The notes under the pieces: generated by a model
Database searches by the model: none
What the model was told of the DNA's origin: nothing
The model's input: only the letters and a program-made list of their open reading frames with translations
Made by a program: the position numbers and the translations under genes
Source: Vannielia litorea
Lineage (GTDB): Bacteria; Pseudomonadota; Alphaproteobacteria; Rhodobacterales; Rhodobacteraceae
DNA length: 64,000 bases
Direction of reading: 5' to 3'
Assembly: GCF_900142295.1 (NCBI RefSeq)
Contig: NZ_FSRL01000001.1
Coordinates: 2,542,001-2,606,000 of the forward strand
Shown: positions 8,343 through 16,525 of the stretch, in pieces
Layout of the letters: each line of letters starts with the position of its first letter
Position numbering within the stretch: position 1 is the stretch's first letter

Positions 8343-9329
8343 TTGCTGTTCTACATCTTTCGAAGGATCGTCTGGTCGATCCCGTTCTTTTTCGCGATCT
8401 CGCTATTCGCGTTCCTGATCATCCAGGCGCCACCCGGCGACTACCTGACAACCTATGCCGCCCGGCTTGAGGCGCAGGGACAGGTCGTCGATCAGGCCCG
8501 CCTGGAAACCCTGCGCGAGCGCTTTGCCCTGGGAGAGCCGGTGCTGGTACAGTATTTCAATTGGATCAGCGGCATCGTCCTGCGCGGAGATTTCGGCATC
8601 TCCTTTGAATTTCAACAGCCTGTCTCGGAAATGATTGGCCAGCGCATGGCGCTGTCCGTGGTTCTGGCCACGTCGACGCTGTTTTTCACCTGGGCGCTGG
8701 CCCTGCCCATCGGCATCTATTCCGCGGTGCGCCAATACACCGCCGGCGACTATTTCTTCAGCGTAATGGGCTTCATCGGCCTTGCGACGCCGAACTTCCT
8801 GATCGCGCTGGTGTTGATGTACTATGGCACGGTTCACCTGGGCGCGGATGTGACCGGGCTTTTTTCGCCGGAATATGCAAATGCGCCGTGGAGCTTTGCC
8901 AAGTTCGTCGACCTGTTGAAGCACCTTGTCATCCCGGTGGTCATTGTCGGCACGGCATCCACCGCAAGCCTGATCCGGGTGATGCGTGCCAACCTGCTGG
9001 ATGAATTGTTCAAACCCTACGTGGTGACGGCACGGGCCAAGGGGCTGTCCGAGTTCCGCCTGCTGATGAAATACCCGGTGCGGATCGCGCTGAACCCCTT
9101 CATCTCAACCTTGGGTTGGGCCTTTCCTCAGATCGTGTCCGGGTCGACCATCGTTGCGGTGGTGCTTTCGCTGCCAACGGCCGACCCGCTGATGCTGGAT
9201 TCGCTGCTGTCGCAGGACATGTACCTGGCCGGGGCCTTCATCCTTCTGCTCAGCGTGCTGTCGATTGTCGGCATGTTGGTGTCCGACATCCTTCTGGCGC
9301 TGATCGATCCGCGCATCCGCTATACGTAG
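8343..9329 (+). CDS. ABC transporter permease, DppB/YejB type
   Basis: Inner-membrane permease of a peptide-type importer, 328 residues from TTG 8343, chosen because GAGGGAGGAAAA precedes it and the N-terminus LLFYIFRRIVWSIPFFFAIS is typical of DppB proteins. The frame is open further upstream but that part is not family-like. Six membrane segments are expected; the EAA loop is seen around VTARAKGLSEFRLLMKYPVR, near residue 230-250. The gene is followed 12 bases later by the second permease, and the set pairs with the divergent binding protein. Confidence 0.9.
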   Translation: MLFYIFRRIVWSIPFFFAISLFAFLIIQAPPGDYLTTYAARLEAQGQVVDQARLETLRERFALGEPVLVQYFNWISGIVLRGDFGISFEFQQPVSEMIGQRMALSVVLATSTLFFTWALALPIGIYSAVRQYTAGDYFFSVMGFIGLATPNFLIALVLMYYGTVHLGADVTGLFSPEYANAPWSFAKFVDLLKHLVIPVVIVGTASTASLIRVMRANLLDELFKPYVVTARAKGLSEFRLLMKYPVRIALNPFISTLGWAFPQIVSGSTIVAVVLSLPTADPLMLDSLLSQDMYLAGAFILLLSVLSIVGMLVSDILLALIDPRIRYT

Positions 9330-9341
9330 GAGACCCCGCAG

Positions 9342-10490
9342 ATGGAATTGCAACAAACCGCCACCCCGCAGGATCCGCGCAGCCAGGACGGCATTGCCGA
9401 AGCATCGCAAGCGCGGCTGATCTGGGACAAGTTCCGCAGGCACAAGGTCGCGCTGGTCAGCTTGTACATCGTTGCCGCTTTTTATGTCGTGGCGCTTTTT
9501 GCCGAGTTTTTTCAGCCGTTCGATCCCACCCTGACCTCGCGGTCGCAGGTCTATCACCCGCCGCAAGTCCTGCATTTCACCTATGTGGACGCCACCGGTA
9601 GCCGGGTCTTTGCCCCGCATGTCCTCAAACAGAAACTGACGCGCGACAAGCTGACCCTGAAGGCCTCCTATGAGACGTTGGAACACGAACGAGTGTTCCT
9701 GCGGCTGTTCCCCAAGGTGGACAGCTACAAGCTGGCCGGTTTCATCCCCGCCAATCGCAAGCTGTTCGGCCCTGTCGACCCGGGCGAACGGGTGTTTCTC
9801 TTTGGGTCCGATCGGCTGGGCCGTGACATGTTCAGCCGAGTCGTGGCAGGCACGCGGATTTCCATGTCCATCGGGCTTGTCGGTGTCGGCATGAGCCTTG
9901 TGCTGGGTCTGATCATCGGCGGCGCGGCAGGATACTTCGGCGGTTGGTTCGATACCGTGTCATCGCGCGTGATCGAGCTGATGCTGTCGATCCCGACAAT
10001 CCCGATCTGGCTAGGTCTTAGCGCGGCGCTGCCGCCGTCACTGGACCCGATGACACGGTACTTCATGATAACGGTGATCCTGTCGCTGATCGGCTGGACA
10101 GAACTGGCGCGCGTGGTCCGGGGCCGCTTCATGGCGATGCGAACCGAGGATTTCGTAACCGCTGCGCGACTGGATGGCGCTTCACCGCGCCGGGTAATCT
10201 TTCGCCACATGATGCCGTCTCTGGTCAGCCATATCATCGCCTCGGTCTCGCTGGCCATTCCGGTGATGATCCTTGCGGAAACATCGCTGTCGTTCCTGGG
10301 CCTTGGCCTGATGCCGCCGTCGATTTCCTGGGGCGTGCTGCTGAAAGAAGCGCAGAACATCCGGTCCATCGCCCAGGCCGAATGGCTTTTCATTCCCGGT
10401 GGCTTCGTGATCGTCGCAGTGCTGGCACTGAACTTCCTTGGTGACGGGCTGCGCGACGCGGCCGACCCCTATTCACAACATGGCGCATGA
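9342..10490 (+). CDS. ABC transporter permease, DppC/YejE type
   Basis: Second inner-membrane permease, 382 residues. It has the N-terminal OppC_N segment (LIWDKFRRHKVALVSLYIVA), a long periplasmic insertion (residues 60-150) characteristic of the YejE-like subgroup, and the EAA loop VTAARLDGASPRRVIFRHM at about residues 268-286. The C-terminus NFLGDGLRDAADP is the classic DppC/OppC ending. TAGGAG precedes the ATG by about 10 bases, and the TGA stop overlaps the ATG frame of the ATPase region, so translation is likely coupled. Confidence 0.92.
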   Translation: MELQQTATPQDPRSQDGIAEASQARLIWDKFRRHKVALVSLYIVAAFYVVALFAEFFQPFDPTLTSRSQVYHPPQVLHFTYVDATGSRVFAPHVLKQKLTRDKLTLKASYETLEHERVFLRLFPKVDSYKLAGFIPANRKLFGPVDPGERVFLFGSDRLGRDMFSRVVAGTRISMSIGLVGVGMSLVLGLIIGGAAGYFGGWFDTVSSRVIELMLSIPTIPIWLGLSAALPPSLDPMTRYFMITVILSLIGWTELARVVRGRFMAMRTEDFVTAARLDGASPRRVIFRHMMPSLVSHIIASVSLAIPVMILAETSLSFLGLGLMPPSISWGVLLKEAQNIRSIAQAEWLFIPGGFVIVAVLALNFLGDGLRDAADPYSQHGA

Positions 10491-10501
10491 GAGGACCGGA
10501 C

Positions 10502-12250
10502 ATGACAAAGACCCCTGAAACCGAACAGAAGCCCCTTTTGTCGATCCGGAACCTGACCACGGCCTTTGCCACGCGCCATGGTGATTTCAACGCCGTTGAC
10601 GATGTGTCGCTGGACCTGTTCGCGGGCAAGACCCTGTGTCTGGTGGGTGAAAGCGGCAGCGGAAAAAGCGTGCTGTCCCGTACGCTTTTGCGGATCGAGC
10701 AGCCGGGGCTGATCCGATCGGGCCAGATCATCCTGCACCCGTCCGAAAGCGACGCGCGGCGGGTGCGGCCCGGCACCATCGACCTGGCCACGCTGGATGT
10801 CAAGGGCAAGACGATCCGCGCCATCCGGGGCCGCGACATCGCCATGATCTTTCAGGAACCGATGTCATCGCTGTCGCCGGTTCATCGGATAGGCAGCCAG
10901 ATCACTGAGTCCATCCGCCTGCATGAAAAAATCAGCAAGGCTGATGCCCGCGACAAAGCGATCGACCTGCTACGGCAGGTCGAGATCGCGGCGCCGGAGG
11001 TGGCCATCGACAAGTACCCGTTCGAGTTTTCGGGCGGTATGCGCCAGAGGGCGATGATCGCGCTGGCGCTGGCCTGCAATCCGGAAATCCTGGTGGCGGA
11101 TGAGCCGACGACCGCGCTGGATGTGACCATTCAGGCCGAGATCCTCGATCTCTTGAAGGATCTTCAACTCCGCCACCAGATGGCCATGCTGTTCATCACC
11201 CATGACATGGGCGTGGTGGCACAGATCGCCGACCAGGTCGCCGTCATGCGCCACGGCAAGGTGATCGAGGAAAACGATGTCTTCACCCTGTTTCGCGAAC
11301 CCCAGCACAGCTATACCAAGACCCTGCTCAAGGCGGCGCAATCGTCGGACACGCCGTCGGACCGGCGAACGGCGATGCGTGAACGCCGCCCCATCGGGCA
11401 GCCAATCCTGCGCACTGTTGGGCTGGGCAAGAAGTTTCCGCTCAGCAGCAAGGGCATCTTCAAGAAAGAGGTCACCTGGCTGCATGCGGTCAAGAACGTG
11501 TCCTTTGACCTGCACGCGGGCGAAAACATCGGCATTGTCGGGGAAAGCGGGTCAGGCAAGACGACGCTGGCGCGTTGCATCCAGCGGATCCTGACGGCGC
11601 AGGACGGCCAGATCCTGCTGAAGGACACGGGCGGGCGCGAAACCGACCTTGTCGGGCTGGATGACAAGGCGTTGACGCCGCATTGGCGCGACATGCGGAT
11701 GATCTTTCAGGATCCCTTTGCCTCGCTCAACCCGCGGATGACCATTTTCCAGATCATCGCCGAACCTCTGCTTCTCTCCGGCATGACCTCGGCTCAGAAT
11801 CGCAAGCAGCGGGTGGAGGAGTTGCTTGACCTGGTGGGCCTGCCGAAATCCGCGGGCGAACGCTATCCGCATGCGTTTTCTGGCGGGCAGCGTCAGCGGG
11901 TGTCCATCGCCCGGGCCATCGCGCCCAAACCCCGCATCATCATCGCGGACGAGGCAACCTCGGCACTGGATGTCAGCATCCGGTCGCGGATCATGGACCT
12001 GTTGCTTGATCTTCAGGAACAGCTGGACCTGAGCTACCTGTTCATCAGCCATGATGTCGGGCTAGTGCGCTATTTCTGTGACCGGGTGCTTGTCATGTAC
12101 AAGGGCGAAGTGGTGGAGTTTGGCGAGACCGAACAGGTCTGCACCGCCCCCCACCACCGGTATACCCAGTCGCTGTTGTCGGCGGTGCCCATCGCCGACC
12201 CCACGCGGCGCGATGACAAGACGCGCTTTCGCTATCACGCGCCCGCGTAA
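10502..12250 (+). CDS. Fused double ABC ATPase of the peptide importer (YejF type)
   Basis: One polypeptide of 582 residues with two complete ATPase modules, as in YejF/GsiA. ATG 10502 is preferred over the overlapping ATG 10487 because GAGAGGA lies before it. Module 1: Walker A GESGSGKSVLS, signature FSGGMRQRAMIALALA, Walker B ILVADEPTTALD. Module 2: Walker A GESGSGKTTLA, signature FSGGQRQRVSIARAIA, Walker B IIIADEATSALD. Each ends in the oligopeptide-type C-terminal region (for example PHHRYTQSLLSAVPIADP). It energises the two permeases encoded just upstream. Confidence 0.93.
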   Translation: MTKTPETEQKPLLSIRNLTTAFATRHGDFNAVDDVSLDLFAGKTLCLVGESGSGKSVLSRTLLRIEQPGLIRSGQIILHPSESDARRVRPGTIDLATLDVKGKTIRAIRGRDIAMIFQEPMSSLSPVHRIGSQITESIRLHEKISKADARDKAIDLLRQVEIAAPEVAIDKYPFEFSGGMRQRAMIALALACNPEILVADEPTTALDVTIQAEILDLLKDLQLRHQMAMLFITHDMGVVAQIADQVAVMRHGKVIEENDVFTLFREPQHSYTKTLLKAAQSSDTPSDRRTAMRERRPIGQPILRTVGLGKKFPLSSKGIFKKEVTWLHAVKNVSFDLHAGENIGIVGESGSGKTTLARCIQRILTAQDGQILLKDTGGRETDLVGLDDKALTPHWRDMRMIFQDPFASLNPRMTIFQIIAEPLLLSGMTSAQNRKQRVEELLDLVGLPKSAGERYPHAFSGGQRQRVSIARAIAPKPRIIIADEATSALDVSIRSRIMDLLLDLQEQLDLSYLFISHDVGLVRYFCDRVLVMYKGEVVEFGETEQVCTAPHHRYTQSLLSAVPIADPTRRDDKTRFRYHAPA

Positions 12251-12340
12251 CGCCCCCCCCTGCCCCTAAAACCTGTCCAGGTTCCGACCGCCCCTCCGGC
12301 GGCCGGGATCGGCGTTCCTGTCTCCTACTCGAGGTTTCCA

Positions 12341-13384
12341 ATGACGTCCCTCCGCTATCTGAAATGGCCCCTGATCGTGACATTCGCCGGGCTGGCGCTT
12401 GGCGCCTGGCTTGGCTGGGCCACCACCGGCACGGTCGAAGGCATGCTGACCGTCTTCGTGATCTGCATTGTCCTGTCGGTGCTCGAAATCTCTCTGTCCT
12501 TCGACAATGCCATCGTCAACGCCAACAAGCTGAAACAGATGACCCCGATCTGGCAAAAGCGCTTTCTGACCTGGGGGATCCTGATTGCCGTTTTCGGCAT
12601 GCGCGTCATCTTTCCGCTGGCCATCGTCGCCATTGCCGCGCGGATCGGGCCCATCGAGGCGGTGAAACTGGCCATCGCCGAGCCCGACCAATATGCCGCG
12701 ATCATGCATGATGCGCACCTTGGCATTGCGGCCTTTGGCGGCACATTCCTGATGATGGTGGCGCTGTCGTTCTTTTTCGACGAGCACAAGGAAATCCACT
12801 GGGTCCGAATGGTCGAATCCCGCGTCAGCCGGTTCGCCGCAATTCGCGGGGTCGAGATCGCCTTTGTCCTCACCCTGGCGCTGTTCTTTGCCGCCTTCCT
12901 CGATGGCGATGCAAGGGCGACCTTCATCAGCGCGGCTCTATACGGATTGCTGACCTATCTGGTGGTCGACGTCATGGGCAATCTTCTGGACCGCGCCGAG
13001 GAAACCATGAGCGACGCCGCTCGCGGCGGGTTGGGCGCGTTCTTGTACCTCGAAGTGCTGGACGCGAGCTTTTCCTTTGACGGCGTGATCGGTGCCTTCG
13101 CCTTGACCCAGAACCTCTTCGTGATCGCCATCGGGCTGGGGATCGGCGCGATGTATGTGCGGTCCATGACCATCATGCTGGTCGAACGCGGCACCCTGAC
13201 GGAGTACAAGTTCCTCGAACACGGTGCTTTTTACGCAATCCTGATCCTGTCGGTGATCATGTATGCGCAGGCGATTGTCCACGTGCCCGAGCTGCTGACC
13301 GGGTTGGGTGGCGCGACGATCATCGGCGTGGCCTTCTGGTCGTCCGTCCGACATGCCCGGGCGGCGGCCCCGGTCGCGGAATAG
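12341..13384 (+). CDS. DUF475 integral membrane protein (TerC/YkoY-like)
   Basis: A 347-residue polytopic membrane protein of the DUF475 family, related to TerC/YkoY metal-resistance and efflux proteins. The diagnostic VLEISLSFDNAIVNANKL (residues 47-64) and the second repeat YLEVLDASFSFDGVIGAFA (near 235-253) each carry the acidic S-F-D motif found in the superfamily. About nine hydrophobic segments are visible. It is read in the same direction as the ABC operon but 90 bases away, so co-transcription is uncertain. Metal ion handling is the best guess for role; no direct evidence. Confidence 0.88.
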   Translation: MTSLRYLKWPLIVTFAGLALGAWLGWATTGTVEGMLTVFVICIVLSVLEISLSFDNAIVNANKLKQMTPIWQKRFLTWGILIAVFGMRVIFPLAIVAIAARIGPIEAVKLAIAEPDQYAAIMHDAHLGIAAFGGTFLMMVALSFFFDEHKEIHWVRMVESRVSRFAAIRGVEIAFVLTLALFFAAFLDGDARATFISAALYGLLTYLVVDVMGNLLDRAEETMSDAARGGLGAFLYLEVLDASFSFDGVIGAFALTQNLFVIAIGLGIGAMYVRSMTIMLVERGTLTEYKFLEHGAFYAILILSVIMYAQAIVHVPELLTGLGGATIIGVAFWSSVRHARAAAPVAE

Positions 13385-13396
13385 GCAATGAAAAAC

Positions 13397-13419
13397 GGCG
13401 CGGCCATGTTGGCCGCGCC
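13397..13419 (-). terminator. Terminator ending the long leftward operon
   Basis: Perfect 9-bp stem GGCGCGGCC / GGCCGCGCC with a 5-base loop. On the minus strand it is followed by GTTTTTC, giving a good intrinsic terminator 24 bases past the dctP stop. On the plus strand only a weak ATTAA follows, so it may also slow transcription from the DUF475 gene. Confidence 0.82.
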
Positions 13420-13443
13420 ATTAACCTTCTCATGTGCTGTGGA

Positions 13444-14442
13444 TCATTCGCCGCCGGCAATCGCCTTGAGACGCGCCATGACCTCTTCGCGGACAAGATC
13501 GGTGCCAAGCTCCTGCCACACCGGCTGCATCGCTTCGATCCAGGCGGCGCGTTGGTCATCCGTCAGATCATGCACCTGCACGCCCTCGCCGGCCATGAAC
13601 TCCAGATCGCCATTGTTGAGGCTGCTGGCCTGGCCCATGTTCCAATCCGTCGCCACCCGCAGCGCGGCCTCGATTTCAGGCTTCACATCGGCAGGCAGGC
13701 TGTCCCACCACATCTTGTTGGCCCCCACCAGATAAAAGGAACACTGGTGATCGGTCTTGGTGATGTGATCGACGAACTGATAGGTCGACGACCCGCGCCA
13801 GGAATTCGGCGTCACTTCGGCGGCGTCAATCACCCCCTGTTGCAGCGCCGTCGGGCTTTCGGACCAGTTGATGCCCACCGGGCTGGCGTGCACGGCCTCC
13901 CATGTCTTGACAAAAATCGGCGCCGATTGCACCCGCACCTTCAGCCCCTCGGCATCCGTCGGCAGCAGGATCGGCGCCTGCGCCTTTTACCCGAGATCGC
14001 GCGGGCCGTTCATCCAGACGGCGACAATCTCGATATTATGTTCGTTAAACCGGGGCATGATCGCCTCGCGGACCACAGGATCGGCCACCGCCGCCTGAAT
14101 TTTCTCGGGCGTGTTCAACAGGAACGGCAATTGCAGCGCGCCCACATTGGCGTTAACCGAGCTGTAGACCCCGGCAGTGGGCGATATGATATGCACGCCG
14201 CCCAGTTGTCGCCCCTGGATCTGGCTTTGCTGATCGAAAAGCGTGCCACTGTGGTGCATCTCGACCCGGGCCTTGTCGCCCAGACGGCATTCCAGCTCGC
14301 TGACCAACAGGTCAAACGTCTGCCCTTTTAGGCCCTTTTCGTTGTTGTCGTTCGACATGATGATTTCGGTCTGCGCGGCGGCGCCGGTGGCGGCGGCCAT
14401 TGCAAGCGCCAGGCAGCTGGCGCGAAGTGTCTTGGGAAACAT
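13444..14442 (-). pseudogene. TRAP transporter binding protein DctP with an in-frame stop
   Basis: Periplasmic solute-binding protein of the DctP/TAXI-type TRAP family. ATG 14442 follows GAGAGGAGACC and opens a signal peptide (MFPKTLRASCLALAMAAATG). The frame reads normally to WMNGPRDLG, then meets TAA at 13989-13987, then continues in the same frame KAQAPILLPTDAEGLKVRVQ and through the conserved C-terminal half (TALQQGVIDAAEVTPNSWRG) to a normal end. Thus one nonsense codon splits an otherwise full-length 332-codon gene. The product would lack the ligand-closing lobe. It lies at the end of a decaying operon tail. Confidence 0.9.
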
Positions 14443-14480
14443 GAGGTCTCCTCTCCTGGTTTTGGTGTGTGGGGTCGTGG

Positions 14481-15704
14481 TCAATGCATCAGTCCCGAAA
14501 GGAACATCGACAGCGGTGGGAAATAGGTGACGAACAGCAGGGTGACGATCGTGGCCACCATTCAGGGCAGCGTGGCCTGAAAGACCTTGATCACCGGCAT
14601 GCCCGTGATCGAGCTGGCGACAAAGAGGTTGATGCCGACCGGCGGGGTGATCAGGCCAAGCTCGATGTTCACCACCATGATGATCGCGAAATGCACCGGG
14701 TCGATGCCAAGCTTTTCGGCGGCGGGCACAAGCAGCGGCGCAAAGATCAGAATGGTTGGCACACCCTCAAGAAAGAACCCGATGATCACCAGAAGGATGT
14801 TGACGCAAAGCAGGAACACGATGGGCGACAGGTTCAGATCGACAACCAACTGGGCCATCGCGGCGGGCACGCCGATCTTGGTCAAAAAGAAACCGAACAG
14901 CAGCGCATTCGCGGTGATCCAGAACACCATGCCCACCTTGGGCCCGGTCTCGGCGGTGAGGGCCACCAGGTCGCGGAACGTCAACTCGCGGTAGATGAAG
15001 AAGCCGATCACCATCGCCAGCACGGCAGAGACCGCCGCAGCCTCGGTCGGGGTAAAGATCGCCCCGCCGTCATTGTACCACCCGAAAAGCGTGAACTCCG
15101 GGAAACCATAGATGCCGACGACGATGAAAACGGGCAGCGACAGGGCCGGAAGGCCGACCTTCAGCGCCTGACCCAACTCGCCGCGTGTGGCCTTGGGTTG
15201 AACGGCGATGCCTTCGCGCACGGCCAGGATCCGCGCCGTCACCATCAGCATCGCGCCATAGAACAACCCGGGAAGGATACCCGCCATGAACAGCGCCGGG
15301 ATCGAGGTTTCGGTGACAAAACCATACAGGATCAACGGGATCGACGGCGGAATAAGGATGCCGATGGCGCCGGATGTGGCCAGTGCCCCCACCGCATAGC
15401 GCGAGGAATAGCCCTCTTTCATCAGCGACGGATAGAGGATGTTGCCCACCGCCGCGACGGTTGCCGGGCTCGACCCGGAAATGGCGGCAAAGAAGATGCA
15501 GGTCAGCACGGTTGTCATGCCAAGCCCGGCTCGAAGATGCCCGACAAAGGCCTGCGCCAGCCCGGCCTCAAGCCAGTGAATGCCGGTATTGAACGCATAG
15601 CGCAAAACAACCTGGGAAAACGCCATGACCAGAGCGGCCAGCGTCAACACAACAATCAGGGCTTTCTCGTAGGTGGACAGAAGCCTGTCCAGTAATTGTA
15701 TCAT
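14481..15704 (-). pseudogene. Deletion-fused TRAP permease DctQ'-'DctM with a late nonsense codon
   Basis: The first roughly 46 residues (MIQLLDRLLSTYEKALIVVL, then VLRYAFNTGIHWLE) are the start of a small DctQ permease. The rest, from about AFVGHLRAGLGMTTVLTCIF, is a large DctM permease lacking its first 90 or so residues. A deletion has therefore removed the dctQ 3' part and dctM 5' part and joined them in frame near 15560. In addition, a TGA at 14564-14562 interrupts ATLP-stop-MVATIVTLLFVTYF; relatives have Trp here (TGG to TGA). The frame then runs on to the natural-looking stop at 14483-14481. No functional transporter is expected. Confidence 0.85.
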
Positions 15705-15740
15705 GCGGAGCCTCCCTGGCGCATGACCGCCTTTGGCGGA

Positions 15741-16499
15741 TCAATCTTGATGGCTGAGCATCGGCTTGCCCGAGAAGGGCTGCGTGACTTTCAGGATCGA
15801 GGACATTTCCGCCTCGGTGATGAAAAGATCGCGGTTGTCCGGGCCGCCGAACGCCATGTTCGCGGTCAAAATCCCCTCGGGCGACCGAATGCGGTACATT
15901 GGTTCCCCCAGCCGTGACATCACCCAGACGGTGCCAATACCCATGTGACCGATCACCAGTTCGCCCCCCTCCCTGAGCGCCAGACCGCCGGGCTCCGCCA
16001 TTCCGCCGGAAAGCTGCATGAAGGTGCCTGTCTTTGCGACGGTCCGGCCACCCGGGAGGAACCGCACCCGCCACACGGCATTCATCCGTGTGACGGCGAG
16101 ATAAAGTTGATTTTCATGCTCATTCAGAACCAAACTATTGGGGCTGGGAATATTGTCGATCAGGCAGTCCAGATCGCCGTCCGCGCTGAGCCGGAACAGC
16201 CGACCATAAGGCGCATGCAGCCCGCTTTGCCCCTGATCGGTGAAATAGAGGCCCCCGTTGGCGGCAAAATGCAGATCGTTCAGCCCGTGGAACCGCTCCA
16301 GCCCCGGGCGGGTCAGAAAGGGCTCGACCTTGCCCGACACCGGGTCCATCACCATGATTCCCCGGGCGTGATCGGCGATGAAAATGCGACCGTCCTTGTG
16401 AATTTTAAGGCCGTTCGGTTCTCCATCATAGGTGGCCGCGACGGTGAATTCCCCCGCAGGATCGCATTTCAGGATGCGCCCGTGGCAGATATCGACGCG
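15741..16499 (-). pseudogene. SMP-30/gluconolactonase-family gene, 5' truncated
   Basis: Beta-propeller lactonase/SMP-30 family. Family-type stretches are seen throughout: EPNGLKIHKDGRIFIADHA, FHGLNDLHFAANGGLYFTDQ, IPSPNSLVLNEHENQLYLAV and FGGPDNRDLFITEA. There is no start codon for the region upstream of ATG 16355; the homologous frame continues to 16499, where it hits TAG at 16502-16500 just after the aconitase stop. About 50-60 N-terminal residues of the family are missing. The gene was probably fused to upstream DNA by deletion. If intact it would hydrolyse a sugar-acid lactone in the same pathway. Confidence 0.8.
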
Positions 16500-16525
16500 C
16501 TAAAGATGGAAAAGGGATCAAAACG

